Origin: Streptomyces globisporus
GTDB taxonomy: Bacteria; Actinomycetota; Actinomycetes; Streptomycetales; Streptomycetaceae
Direction of reading: 5' to 3'
DNA length: 64,000 nucleotides
NCBI GenBank assembly: GCA_014649555.1
Contig: BMTG01000017.1
Span: 109,567-173,566 of the forward strand
Shown here: one piece after another, positions 8,977-16,611 of the stretch
How positions within the stretch are numbered: the stretch's first letter is position 1
Layout of the letters: each line of letters starts with the position of its first letter
Position numbers and translations under genes: made by a program
The notes under the pieces: generated by a model
What the model was told of the DNA's origin: nothing
What the model saw: the letters and a program-made list of their open reading frames with translations, nothing else
Database searches by the model: none

Positions 8977-10739
8977 TGGCCGGCCGGCGCGCGTACACGA
9001 CGCACCCCCTCGTCCTGCGCCGGGTCACCGTGCGCCGCGTCGAGGAGGTGACCCCCCGGATGCGGCGCGTCGTCCTCGGCGGCGGGGATCTCGCGGCGTT
9101 CGCCCGTGACGGGATCGATCACCCCGGCTTCGCCGCGCCCGGGTTCGACGACCACATCAAGCTCATCCTGGCGGCCGACGGGGACGTCCGGGCGGCGCTC
9201 CCGGCCCAGTTGCCGCACGGCATCGAGTGGACCCCGGCCGAACACCGGCTGACCCGCGACTACACGCCCCGGCGGGTGGACCTCGACGCGGGAGAGCTGC
9301 ACCTCGACTTCGTGGTGCACGGCGACGGGCCCGCGGAGTCCTGGTCCGCCGCGGCCCGGGAGGGCGACGAGCTGTGGTTCGTCGGCCCCAAGTCATCGCT
9401 CCGGCTGCCGGAACGGCTGGACTGGATCCAGCTCGTCGGCGACGAGACGGCGCTGCCCGCGATCGGCCGCTTCCTCGACGAACGCCCCCTCGACGTCCCG
9501 GCGCACGTCCTGGTGACCGTCTCGGACGACGCGGCACGCCAGGAACTGGCCCTGCGCGAAGGCGACACGGTCACCTGGGTCGTCGCGGAGCCGGGGGACG
9601 CGGCGGCGCTGGAGTCCGCCGTCCGCGCGCTGCCGGTGCCGCCGGGCGAGGGGTACGTCTGGGCGGCGGCGGAGAGCCGGGCGCTGCTGCCGGTACGCCG
9701 GTATCTCCAGCGGGAACGGAAGCTCCCCAAGGACCGGGTGAACATCACGGGTTACTGGCACCGCGAGGAGCCCGCCGCACCGGAGGCGGAGGCCACGGCC
9801 GACGCCGCACCGGCGCCCGCCGGGATTCCGTCGCCGCTGCCGTGGCTGGTCGCCCGGGCCGCGTTGCAGCTCGGCGTGGTCGACGCGGTGGCCGACGCCC
9901 CGGGGCTCTCCGCCGACGCCCTCGCGACCCGGCTGGGCGTGCCCGGTCCGGGAATCGCCACTCTGCTGCCGCTGCTCACCGCGTACGACGTGGTCATCGA
10001 CGCCGAAGGCAGCGGGCTGCGACTCGGCGCGGTGGGCGAGGAACTCCTGGACGACCACGAGCGCGAGGAGTACACCGGCCACGAGGCGGAGTTGCTGCTC
10101 GCCCTCGCGCACGTCGCCCCCGCGCTCCGGGACGGCACATCGCCGTGGCGGCTCGCCTCGGGCGCCACCCTGCACGACACGGTGGCGCACGACGCGGAGC
10201 GTTACGGCGAACTGGTCGAGGAGTGCGAGCAGTTGGTGTTCCTGCTGGCCGGTCTGACGGCCGATCCCCTCTGGGAGGGCGTCAAGACGTGCCTTCTGAC
10301 CGGTCCGGGGAGCGCCTCGATGGCCGCCGCCCTGGACGACGCCGGACGGCGGCCGCGGCTGCGGATCGCGGAGGAGGGCGTACCGGGCGAGGTGCTGCGC
10401 GGACACGTTCCGGCGCCGGACCGGATCGACTGGACGGCCGGCCCCGCGGATGTCGCGGTCGCCGCGAAGGCGCTGGCGTACCGCACCGACGAGGAGGCCG
10501 TACATCTCCTCACACGGCTGGCCGAGTGGACGGGCACGGCGGTGCTGGTGGAGGCCTCGCGCCCGGACGGGCTGAGCCCGCACGCCGCCGAGGCGGCGCT
10601 GCACGCGTTCACGGCGACCGGCAGCCCGCTGCGCGACTCCGCCGCCCTCGCCGTTCTCGCGGAGCGGTCGGGCTGGCGGGTCGAGCGGACCGTCGCCCTC
10701 GGCTGGGGCGCGGAGGCCACGGTCCTGCGCCGGGCCTGA
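8976..10739 (+). CDS. Siderophore-interacting reductase fused to a methyltransferase-like domain
   Basis: A 587-residue two-part protein. Residues 1-~265 are a siderophore-interacting (SIP/ViuB) flavoprotein, which releases iron by reducing the ferric siderophore: FAD-binding stretch DYTPRRVDLDAGELHLDFVV, and the C-terminal lobe DETALPAIGRFL, GYVWAAAESRALLPVRRYL, NITGYWHREE. A Glu/Ala/Pro linker leads to ~310 residues resembling an O-methyltransferase: a dimerisation winged helix (ARAALQLGVVDAVADAPGLS, LATRLGV) then a degraded Rossmann region. The usual glycine-rich SAM motif reads LLTGPGSASMAAALDDAG, so catalysis is doubtful. Ordinary SIPs are ~270-300 residues, so the second half is the unusual part. 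Confidence 0.88.
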   Translation: MAGRRAYTTHPLVLRRVTVRRVEEVTPRMRRVVLGGGDLAAFARDGIDHPGFAAPGFDDHIKLILAADGDVRAALPAQLPHGIEWTPAEHRLTRDYTPRRVDLDAGELHLDFVVHGDGPAESWSAAAREGDELWFVGPKSSLRLPERLDWIQLVGDETALPAIGRFLDERPLDVPAHVLVTVSDDAARQELALREGDTVTWVVAEPGDAAALESAVRALPVPPGEGYVWAAAESRALLPVRRYLQRERKLPKDRVNITGYWHREEPAAPEAEATADAAPAPAGIPSPLPWLVARAALQLGVVDAVADAPGLSADALATRLGVPGPGIATLLPLLTAYDVVIDAEGSGLRLGAVGEELLDDHEREEYTGHEAELLLALAHVAPALRDGTSPWRLASGATLHDTVAHDAERYGELVEECEQLVFLLAGLTADPLWEGVKTCLLTGPGSASMAAALDDAGRRPRLRIAEEGVPGEVLRGHVPAPDRIDWTAGPADVAVAAKALAYRTDEEAVHLLTRLAEWTGTAVLVEASRPDGLSPHAAEAALHAFTATGSPLRDSAALAVLAERSGWRVERTVALGWGAEATVLRRA

Positions 10740-10760
10740 ACGCCGCTCCCACGGGGGTGG

Positions 10761-10778
10761 GGCGGCGGGGAAGCCGCC
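10761..10778. terminator. Hairpin between convergent genes
   Basis: GGCGGC at 10761-10766 pairs with GCCGCC at 10773-10778 around a six-base loop, in the 43-base gap between the convergent siderophore-interacting gene and the kinase gene. A modest stem that probably serves both directions. Confidence 0.5.
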
Positions 10779-10782
10779 GGGG

Positions 10783-13047
10783 TCAGCCCGACCTCGGCGG
10801 CTTCCGTGCGTCGAAGGCGAAGAGGGTGTTGTCGTCGGCGGCCACGAACAGCGCGCGGCCCGCGACGGTCACGCGGGGGCTCGCGTTCTGCTGCCCCGTC
10901 AGTCCGTCGGCCTGCGGGTCCGTCGTCCACAGCGCCTTTCCGTCGTCAGGCGACAGCGCGACGACCCGGCCGGTGGCCGAGCTGAAGTACACCGCTCCGT
11001 CGCCCGCCGCAGGCCCCGACGCGCCTTCCACCCCCGTCTGCCGCGCCCACTTCTTGCGGCCGGTGGCGGGGTCGAACGCCGTGACGCGACCGGTCTGCCC
11101 GCTGACGTAGACGGTGCCGTCCGCCATGCCGGGGGTGCCGTCGTACACCTGGCCGAACCGGGAGCGGGTCACCTTCCCCGAGGCCGGGTCGACGCGGACC
11201 ACCCCGTCGTATCCGGCCCGCGCCGTTCCCTCGTAGTGCGGGGAGAGGAGGACGAGGGAGCCGTCGGCTTCGCCGACCGGCACGGCGGGTCCTTGGACCT
11301 CGACGGGCCTGCCCAGCTCCCCGGAGTCGAGGGCGAGCGTCCGCAGGGTGGGGTTGCGCTGTTCGAGGTCGTCCACCTCCGCGTCGGTCGCGCACATAGC
11401 GAGGAGCCGCGGGCCCGCCGGGACGGGCGCGCACTGGGTACCTGCGGGGAACGGTGCCGACCAGGCGAGCTCGCCGCTGTGCGCGTCCCGGGCCTCGAAG
11501 CGGGAGTTGGAGGCATCGACGGTCACCACGGCGGAGCCGGCCACGACGGCGTCCTGGCTCCGGCCCGTGACGGCCGTCGACTGGGCGCCGGACGGCGTGG
11601 ACCACAGCTCCTCGCCGCTGTCCGCGTCGAGGGCCACGACCTCCTGGGGAGGGCCCTGCGGGGCGTCCTGGTCGGCGATGCGGTAGCCGATCACGGTGTC
11701 GTCGGTGGCACCGACCAGGTGCATGCCCTGAACGGGGACGCCGGGGCTCTTCGCGGTCCACACCCGCGATCCGTCCGCGGGGTTCACCCGGGTCGCGACG
11801 ACGCCGCCGCCTCCGCAGAAGAGCGCGTCGTCGCGGGCGACGCAGCGCAGCTCGTCGGGGATGTCCTCGCGGCCGCCCGGCACGGTCGTGCGCCACGGTT
11901 CGAAGCCGTCCGGGAGGGTGCCGCCCGGCGCGGCGGCGCTCCGCCCGGCGTCCGTGCCCCGGCTGTCCGTGCCGTCGCCGATCCCGTCGGCGCCGCCCGT
12001 CGTCAGCACGGCGACTCCCCCGCCGATCGCCGCCACCGCGACCGCCGCGGCGAGCACGGGCCGCCACCGGCGCCGCAGCCGGCCGCCGATCGCGGTGCCG
12101 GTGCTCCCCGAGTCGGAAGGGGCTGGGGTGGCCGGTGCGGGCGTGGTCGGCGGCGGGGTGTCCGGTGTCATGAGGTGGTGCTGGGTGAGCATGTCGCGGG
12201 TCCGGCCCGCGCCCGGCCCGCCGGTGGCGGTGCCGCCCAGGTCGGATGGCAGATCGCGCAGCAGCACGAGGAGTTCGTCCACCGAGGGACGCCGCTCGGG
12301 GTCCTTGTCCAGGCACGGCTCGACGACCGCCCGCAGGGCATCCGGCACGGCGCCCAACGACGGCTCCTCGTGCACCACTTGGTAAGCCGTGATGTAAGGG
12401 CTGTCCGCGTCGAATGGCCCGTGGCCCGTCGTCGCGTACACCAGGAGCGTCCCCAGCGAGAAGACGTCGGAGCGCGGCCCCACGCCGCGCGGTGCCTGCA
12501 ACTGCTCGGGCGACATGAAGGGCGGCGTACCGATGACCCGCCCGGTCATCGTCAGCGTCTGCTGGTCCACGGCGCGGGAGATGCCGAAGTCGATGACGCG
12601 GGGGCCCTCGGCAGAGAGGACGACATTCGAGGGCTTCAGATCGCGGTGGACGACTCCCACCCGGTGGATGTCGCGCAGCGCCTCCGCGAGACCGACGGCG
12701 AGCCTCCGCAGCTCCGGCCCGTTCAGGGGGCCCTCGTCGGTGATGCGCTGGGCGAGGGTGGGGCCCTCGATGTAGGTCGTCGCCATCCACGGCTGGTCGG
12801 CCTCGGGGGCGGCGTCGACCACGGCGGCGGTGAACGCGCCGCTCACCCGCCGTGCGGCGGCCACCTCCTGCCGGAACCGGATGCGGAACTCGTCGTCCCC
12901 CGCGAACTGCTGGTGGATCAGCTTGATCGCGATGGACCGGCCGGAACTCGTACGGGCCAGGAAGACCGTCCCCATGCCACCCGAACCGAGCCGCGCCTCC
13001 AGCGGATAGCCGCCGATCTCGGCTGGATCACCTCCGCGCAGCGACAC
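10783..13047 (-). CDS. Membrane Ser/Thr protein kinase with PQQ beta-propeller sensor
   Basis: A 754-residue eukaryotic-type kinase. The kinase domain (~residues 14-270) shows the Gly loop LGSGGMGTVFLA, catalytic-fold Lys42 (AIKLI), HRDLKPSNVVL, DFGIS and GTPPFMSPEQL, so it should be active. A Pro/Thr-rich linker leads to one membrane helix (VLAAAVAVAAIGGGVAVL, ~335-352). The outer ~370 residues are pyrrolo-quinoline-quinone-type repeats with recurring blocks such as VYFSSATGRVVALSPDDGKA and VYVSGQTGRVTAFDPATGRK. The signal sensed is unknown. The start is GTG with GGGAGG about ten bases upstream. Confidence 0.92.
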   Translation of the reverse strand: MSLRGGDPAEIGGYPLEARLGSGGMGTVFLARTSSGRSIAIKLIHQQFAGDDEFRIRFRQEVAAARRVSGAFTAAVVDAAPEADQPWMATTYIEGPTLAQRITDEGPLNGPELRRLAVGLAEALRDIHRVGVVHRDLKPSNVVLSAEGPRVIDFGISRAVDQQTLTMTGRVIGTPPFMSPEQLQAPRGVGPRSDVFSLGTLLVYATTGHGPFDADSPYITAYQVVHEEPSLGAVPDALRAVVEPCLDKDPERRPSVDELLVLLRDLPSDLGGTATGGPGAGRTRDMLTQHHLMTPDTPPPTTPAPATPAPSDSGSTGTAIGGRLRRRWRPVLAAAVAVAAIGGGVAVLTTGGADGIGDGTDSRGTDAGRSAAAPGGTLPDGFEPWRTTVPGGREDIPDELRCVARDDALFCGGGGVVATRVNPADGSRVWTAKSPGVPVQGMHLVGATDDTVIGYRIADQDAPQGPPQEVVALDADSGEELWSTPSGAQSTAVTGRSQDAVVAGSAVVTVDASNSRFEARDAHSGELAWSAPFPAGTQCAPVPAGPRLLAMCATDAEVDDLEQRNPTLRTLALDSGELGRPVEVQGPAVPVGEADGSLVLLSPHYEGTARAGYDGVVRVDPASGKVTRSRFGQVYDGTPGMADGTVYVSGQTGRVTAFDPATGRKKWARQTGVEGASGPAAGDGAVYFSSATGRVVALSPDDGKALWTTDPQADGLTGQQNASPRVTVAGRALFVAADDNTLFAFDARKPPRSG

Positions 13048-13236
13048 TCTCCCCGACCTCCCGTCCCCCGTGCGTCCGTCTCCGCCACCACGGGCCTGCT
13101 CGTTCGTGCTGCACCCAAACTAGTCGCAGGGCGGTACGGCGGAGCAAAGCGGGTGACGTACGGGGAGCGGAACGCCCCGGGGGCCCGCCGGTCGGCCACC
13201 TCGGTCGCGGAGCCCGGATCTCGCCGGGCAGCGCTG

Positions 13237-14199
13237 TCAGCCGCGAGGTCCGGTTCTCGGGACGTAGTGCTGCGGGAGCCCTCGCCTCTCCTCGGGCGGC
13301 AGGTTCCGGGCCGGTGTCTCCACCGGGGCCGGGGCGGGCCGCCCCCGCTCGCGGTCCCAGCCCGCCCGGGCGCGAGGATGGAAGCGGTAACGCTCGGGGA
13401 CGTACCGCCAGGCATGGTGCAGCGACCGGCCCAGCAGCCGCAGCAGGCGTTCGTCGTGGGGCGTCCAGCGCAGGCCCAGGCGGTCCCGGACGGTCTGCGG
13501 ATACAGGCCGACCGTGATCCACAGCGTCGTCCGGACGAGCGGGACGCGGGCGAGGGCCCAGAGCGGCGACGGCAGCCACCGCAGGAGGGGCGGCCGGGCG
13601 ATACGACGCATGCTCAGGACGTCCCGGGTCGGCCGGTTGTCCTCCAGGACGTCAGCGCACATGTGGTCCCAGTACCGCTGGAACTCCCCCCAGCTGCCGG
13701 GCACGGGTTTCATCGAGAGGCCGTACAGCGCGTACCAGCGGACGTGCTCATCGAACAGCGTGTGCCGCTGCGGCTCGGTGAGGCCGCCGCCGAAACGCTC
13801 GGCGACCTGCACGGTCAGCATGAAGAACGTGGCGTGCGCCCAGTAGAACGTGCCCGGGTTGAGCGCGTGGTACGGGCGGCCGTGCGCGTCGACCCCGCTG
13901 ATCGCGGCGTGGTAGCCGCGCACCTCGCGGGCCGTACGGGCGGCGAGCGGGCCGTCGTATACCACTCCCCCGATCGGGTACAGCGAGCGGAAGAGGCGCT
14001 CCCAGCGCTCCTCGAAGAAGCGTGAGTGCTCGGCGACGCCCGCGCCCAGCCCGGGGTGCATGTTCTGCATCGATCCGGCCCAGGGGGCGAGGAGGAGGCC
14101 CCTCCAGTCGCCGAACCAGCGCCAGGTGAGGGAGTCGGGGCCGAGAGGTTCGGGGGTTTTCGGGCCGGTCGGGTCGGGTCCGTGCGCTGACGCTGTCAC
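13237..14199 (-). CDS. Oxygenase MpaB family protein (DUF2236)
   Basis: A 320-residue member of the DUF2236 family, relatives of which include the latex-clearing protein Lcp and the fungal oxygenase MpaB. Typical features are DWRGLLLAPWAGSMQNMHPG near the N-terminus, then an invariant-looking Arg/His region (RGYHAAISGVDAHGRPYHAL, TFYWAHATFFMLTV). A GTG with an ideal CGGAGG site is preferred over an open-frame extension of 28 codons. It diverges from a TetR regulator, which probably controls it. A second, unrelated-context family member lies at about 41 kb. Confidence 0.85.
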   Translation of the reverse strand: MTASAHGPDPTGPKTPEPLGPDSLTWRWFGDWRGLLLAPWAGSMQNMHPGLGAGVAEHSRFFEERWERLFRSLYPIGGVVYDGPLAARTAREVRGYHAAISGVDAHGRPYHALNPGTFYWAHATFFMLTVQVAERFGGGLTEPQRHTLFDEHVRWYALYGLSMKPVPGSWGEFQRYWDHMCADVLEDNRPTRDVLSMRRIARPPLLRWLPSPLWALARVPLVRTTLWITVGLYPQTVRDRLGLRWTPHDERLLRLLGRSLHHAWRYVPERYRFHPRARAGWDRERGRPAPAPVETPARNLPPEERRGLPQHYVPRTGPRG

Positions 14200-14250
14200 G
14201 TGTACCTCCGCTGGGGTTCTCCGTTGCGAGGCCGTCGAGAGCAATCTGAT

Positions 14251-14288
14251 GACACCTGTCCTCAGGTTAAAATGTGCGGACACCTGTC
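14251..14288. promoter_or_regulatory. Likely TetR operator: repeated GACACCTGTC
   Basis: GACACCTGTC occurs twice on the plus strand (14251-14260 and 14279-14288), 28 bases apart. The first copy continues into the palindrome ACCTG-TCCT-CAGGT (14254-14267). It lies midway between the divergent DUF2236 gene and the TetR gene, where autoregulators of this class usually bind. Confidence 0.55.
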
Positions 14289-14342
14289 GTCAATTGCGCG
14301 AGCAGCACACGATGACGCGAACCGAACACGGGGGAACCGGAG

Positions 14343-14957
14343 TTGACGGAACGGAGCTGGGGCGGCACCAAGCTCGCCGATCGTCGCGCCGCCCGTCGGC
14401 AGACCCTGCTGGACGTCGCCGAGCGGCTGGCCGGCGAGGAGGGGTGCGCGGCCGTCACGGTCCGGTCCGTCTGCCGTGAGGCGCGGCTGACGGACCGCTA
14501 TTTCTACGAGAGCTTCACCAGCCGCGACGACCTGCTCCTCGCCGCCTTCGAGCGGGTCGCCGACGAGGCCCGGAACGCGCTGGAGGGAGCGGTGGCGACC
14601 GGCGGCCCGCAGCGCGAGGTCCGGGCCCGGGCCGCCGTCTCCGCCTTCGTCGGCCTGGTCCTGGACGCGCCGCACAAAGGCCGCCTGCTGCTCCTGGAGC
14701 CCTTCGCCGACCCGGTGCTCGGGGCCCGCAGCCATCTGCTCATGCCGGTGTTCACCGACCTCGTCGGCGGCCAGCTCGCCGGCACGGGGGACGACATCGA
14801 CCGCCGCCTGGCCGCGCACGCCCTCGTCGGCGGTCTGGCGAACCTCTTCGCGGGGTGGCTCCACGGCACGCTCGACGTACCGCGCGAGCGGCTGGAGGCG
14901 CACTGCGTGGAGCTGGTGCTCACGGCGACCACGTCCGCGACCCCGTCCGGGAAGTAG
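14343..14957 (+). CDS. TetR-family transcriptional regulator
   Basis: A 204-residue repressor-type protein. The N-terminal helix-turn-helix reads DRRAARRQTLLDVAERLAGE then VRSVCREARLTDRYFYESFT, the conserved recognition helix of the family. The C-terminal ligand and dimer domain is unremarkable. The start is TTG at the beginning of the open frame. It diverges from the DUF2236 gene across a region with repeated operator-like motifs, so local control of that gene and of itself is the simplest reading. Confidence 0.88.
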   Translation: MTERSWGGTKLADRRAARRQTLLDVAERLAGEEGCAAVTVRSVCREARLTDRYFYESFTSRDDLLLAAFERVADEARNALEGAVATGGPQREVRARAAVSAFVGLVLDAPHKGRLLLLEPFADPVLGARSHLLMPVFTDLVGGQLAGTGDDIDRRLAAHALVGGLANLFAGWLHGTLDVPRERLEAHCVELVLTATTSATPSGK

Positions 14958-15069
14958 CCATCCCCGTCAGGCGTCGCCGACACGCTCCGCCATCACGTGA
15001 ATCGAACAAGGTGAAAGTTTAACCAACAGTCTTCTCAACAGGATCACCCGTCACTACGGTGAGGGACCC

Positions 15070-16419
15070 ATGAGTCCCCCCATCGCCCCCGTGGGCTGGA
15101 GTCGCTGGCTGGTACCCCCCGCCGCCCTCTCGGTCCACCTCTCCATCGGCCAGGCCTACGCCTGGTCCGTGTTCAAGCCACCGCTGGAGGACGCGCTCGG
15201 CCTCAGCGGCACGCAGAGCGCCCTGCCCTTCCAGCTCGGCATCGTCATGCTCGGCCTCTCCGCCGCCTTCGGCGGCACGCTCGTCGAGCGGCGCGGGCCC
15301 CGATGGGCCATGACCGTCGCCCTCGTCTGCTTCTCCTCCGGCTTCCTGCTCTCCGCACTCGGCGCGGCGACCCAGCAGTTCTGGCTGATCGTTCTGGGGT
15401 ACGGCTTCGTCGGGGGCATCGGTCTCGGCATCGGCTACATCTCGCCCGTGTCGACGCTCATCAAGTGGTTCCCCGACCGTCCGGGCATGGCCACGGGCAT
15501 TGCCATCATGGGCTTCGGCGGCGGTGCGCTGATCGCCTCACCCTGGTCGGCGCAGATGCTGGAGTCCTTCGGCAGCGACAGCAAGGGCATCGCCCTCGCC
15601 TTCCTGGTGCACGGACTGTCCTACGCGGTCTTCATGCTGCTGGGCGTCCTGCTGGTACGGGTGCCTCGCCCGCGTACGGAGGAACAGCGGGCGGACGGCG
15701 GCCCCGCCACCGCCGCCGGGCCGCAGGTGTCGGCGCGTCAGGCGCTGCGTACTCCGCAGTTCTGGCTGCTGTGGGTCGTGCTCTGCATGAACGTGACGGC
15801 CGGCATCGGCATCCTGGAGAAGGCCGCGCCGATGATCACGGACTTCTTCGCGGACACCTCGACGCCCGTGTCGGTGACCGCGGCCGCCGGTTTCGTGGCC
15901 CTGCTGTCGGCGGCCAACATGGCCGGCCGGATCGGCTGGTCCTCGACCTCCGACCTGATCGGCCGCAAGAACATCTACCGCGTCTATCTCGGTGCGGGCA
16001 CGCTCATGTACGCGCTCATCGCCCTGGTCGGAGACTCGTCCAAGCCGCTGTTCGTGCTGTGTGCGCTGGTCATCCTCTCCTTCTACGGCGGCGGCTTCGC
16101 GACGATCCCCGCCTATCTGAAGGACCTGTTCGGCACGTACCAGGTGGGCGCGATCCACGGCCGTCTGCTCACCGCCTGGTCCACCGCGGGCGTTCTGGGA
16201 CCGCTGATCGTGAACTGGATCGCCGACCGGCAGGAGGAGGCCGGGAAGGGCGGCGCGGATCTGTACGGGACATCGCTCCTCATCATGATGGGCCTGCTCG
16301 TCATCGGCTTCGTGGCCAACGAACTGGTCCGCCCGGTCCACCCGTCGCACCACCTCGGCGCCGTCACCGCGCAGAAGGGAGCGCCCGATGTCCGACAGCA
16401 GCAGTCAGAGTCCGCCTGA
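15070..16419 (+). CDS. OFA-family MFS transporter (oxalate/formate antiporter type)
   Basis: A 449-residue, twelve-helix major facilitator. Early residues SVHLSIGQAYAWSVFKPPL and the loop GGIGLGIGYISPVSTLIKWF with FPDRPGMATGIAIMGFGGGA are the signature of the oxalate:formate antiporter family, whose actinobacterial members carry various monocarboxylates. The substrate here is not determinable. The central cytoplasmic loop (residues ~200-220) is charged. The gene overlaps a 50-residue membrane protein that probably belongs to the same transporter. Confidence 0.9.
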   Translation: MSPPIAPVGWSRWLVPPAALSVHLSIGQAYAWSVFKPPLEDALGLSGTQSALPFQLGIVMLGLSAAFGGTLVERRGPRWAMTVALVCFSSGFLLSALGAATQQFWLIVLGYGFVGGIGLGIGYISPVSTLIKWFPDRPGMATGIAIMGFGGGALIASPWSAQMLESFGSDSKGIALAFLVHGLSYAVFMLLGVLLVRVPRPRTEEQRADGGPATAAGPQVSARQALRTPQFWLLWVVLCMNVTAGIGILEKAAPMITDFFADTSTPVSVTAAAGFVALLSAANMAGRIGWSSTSDLIGRKNIYRVYLGAGTLMYALIALVGDSSKPLFVLCALVILSFYGGGFATIPAYLKDLFGTYQVGAIHGRLLTAWSTAGVLGPLIVNWIADRQEEAGKGGADLYGTSLLIMMGLLVIGFVANELVRPVHPSHHLGAVTAQKGAPDVRQQQSESA

Positions 16420-16540
16420 CGTCTCCACGGGGAAGGACCGGCGGCCGCTGATCGCCTTCACCTGGCTGTGGGTGGGCGCCCCGCTCGCCTACGGGCTGTA
16501 CGAGCTGATCCGCAAGGCCACCCAGTTGTTCACCGGCTGA
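16388..16540 (+). CDS. Small membrane protein paired with the OFA transporter
   Basis: A 50-residue protein whose ATG lies 32 bases inside the end of the transporter gene, in another frame. It has a polar, Ser-rich N-terminus (MSDSSSQSPPDVS), a short basic patch (GKDRRP) and one membrane helix (LIAFTWLWVGAPLAYGLYEL), ending in a short cytoplasmic or external tail. Its layout matches the small subunits often found directly after MFS transporters of this type in actinobacteria. The overlap suggests coupled translation and a role in stability or assembly, which is inference. Confidence 0.78.
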   Translation: MSDSSSQSPPDVSTGKDRRPLIAFTWLWVGAPLAYGLYELIRKATQLFTG

Positions 16541-16568
16541 CGGAAAACCGACCGACGGTCCAGCAACC

Positions 16569-16594
16569 GACCCCGGACCCGTCGGGCCCGGGGT
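16569..16594. terminator. Bidirectional hairpin between convergent genes
   Basis: GACCCCGG and CCGGGGTC form the outer arms of an inverted repeat, with an inner CCC/GGG pairing around GT, in the 71-base gap between the small membrane protein and the convergent acyl-CoA gene. Confidence 0.6.
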
Positions 16595-16611
16595 CACGGT
16601 CACCGCCGGTT

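Noticed and set aside
11236-14025. 929-codon open frame opposite the kinase and DUF2236 genes
   Set aside because: It spans two genes and an intergenic region and has no recognisable domain; a GC-bias artefact.
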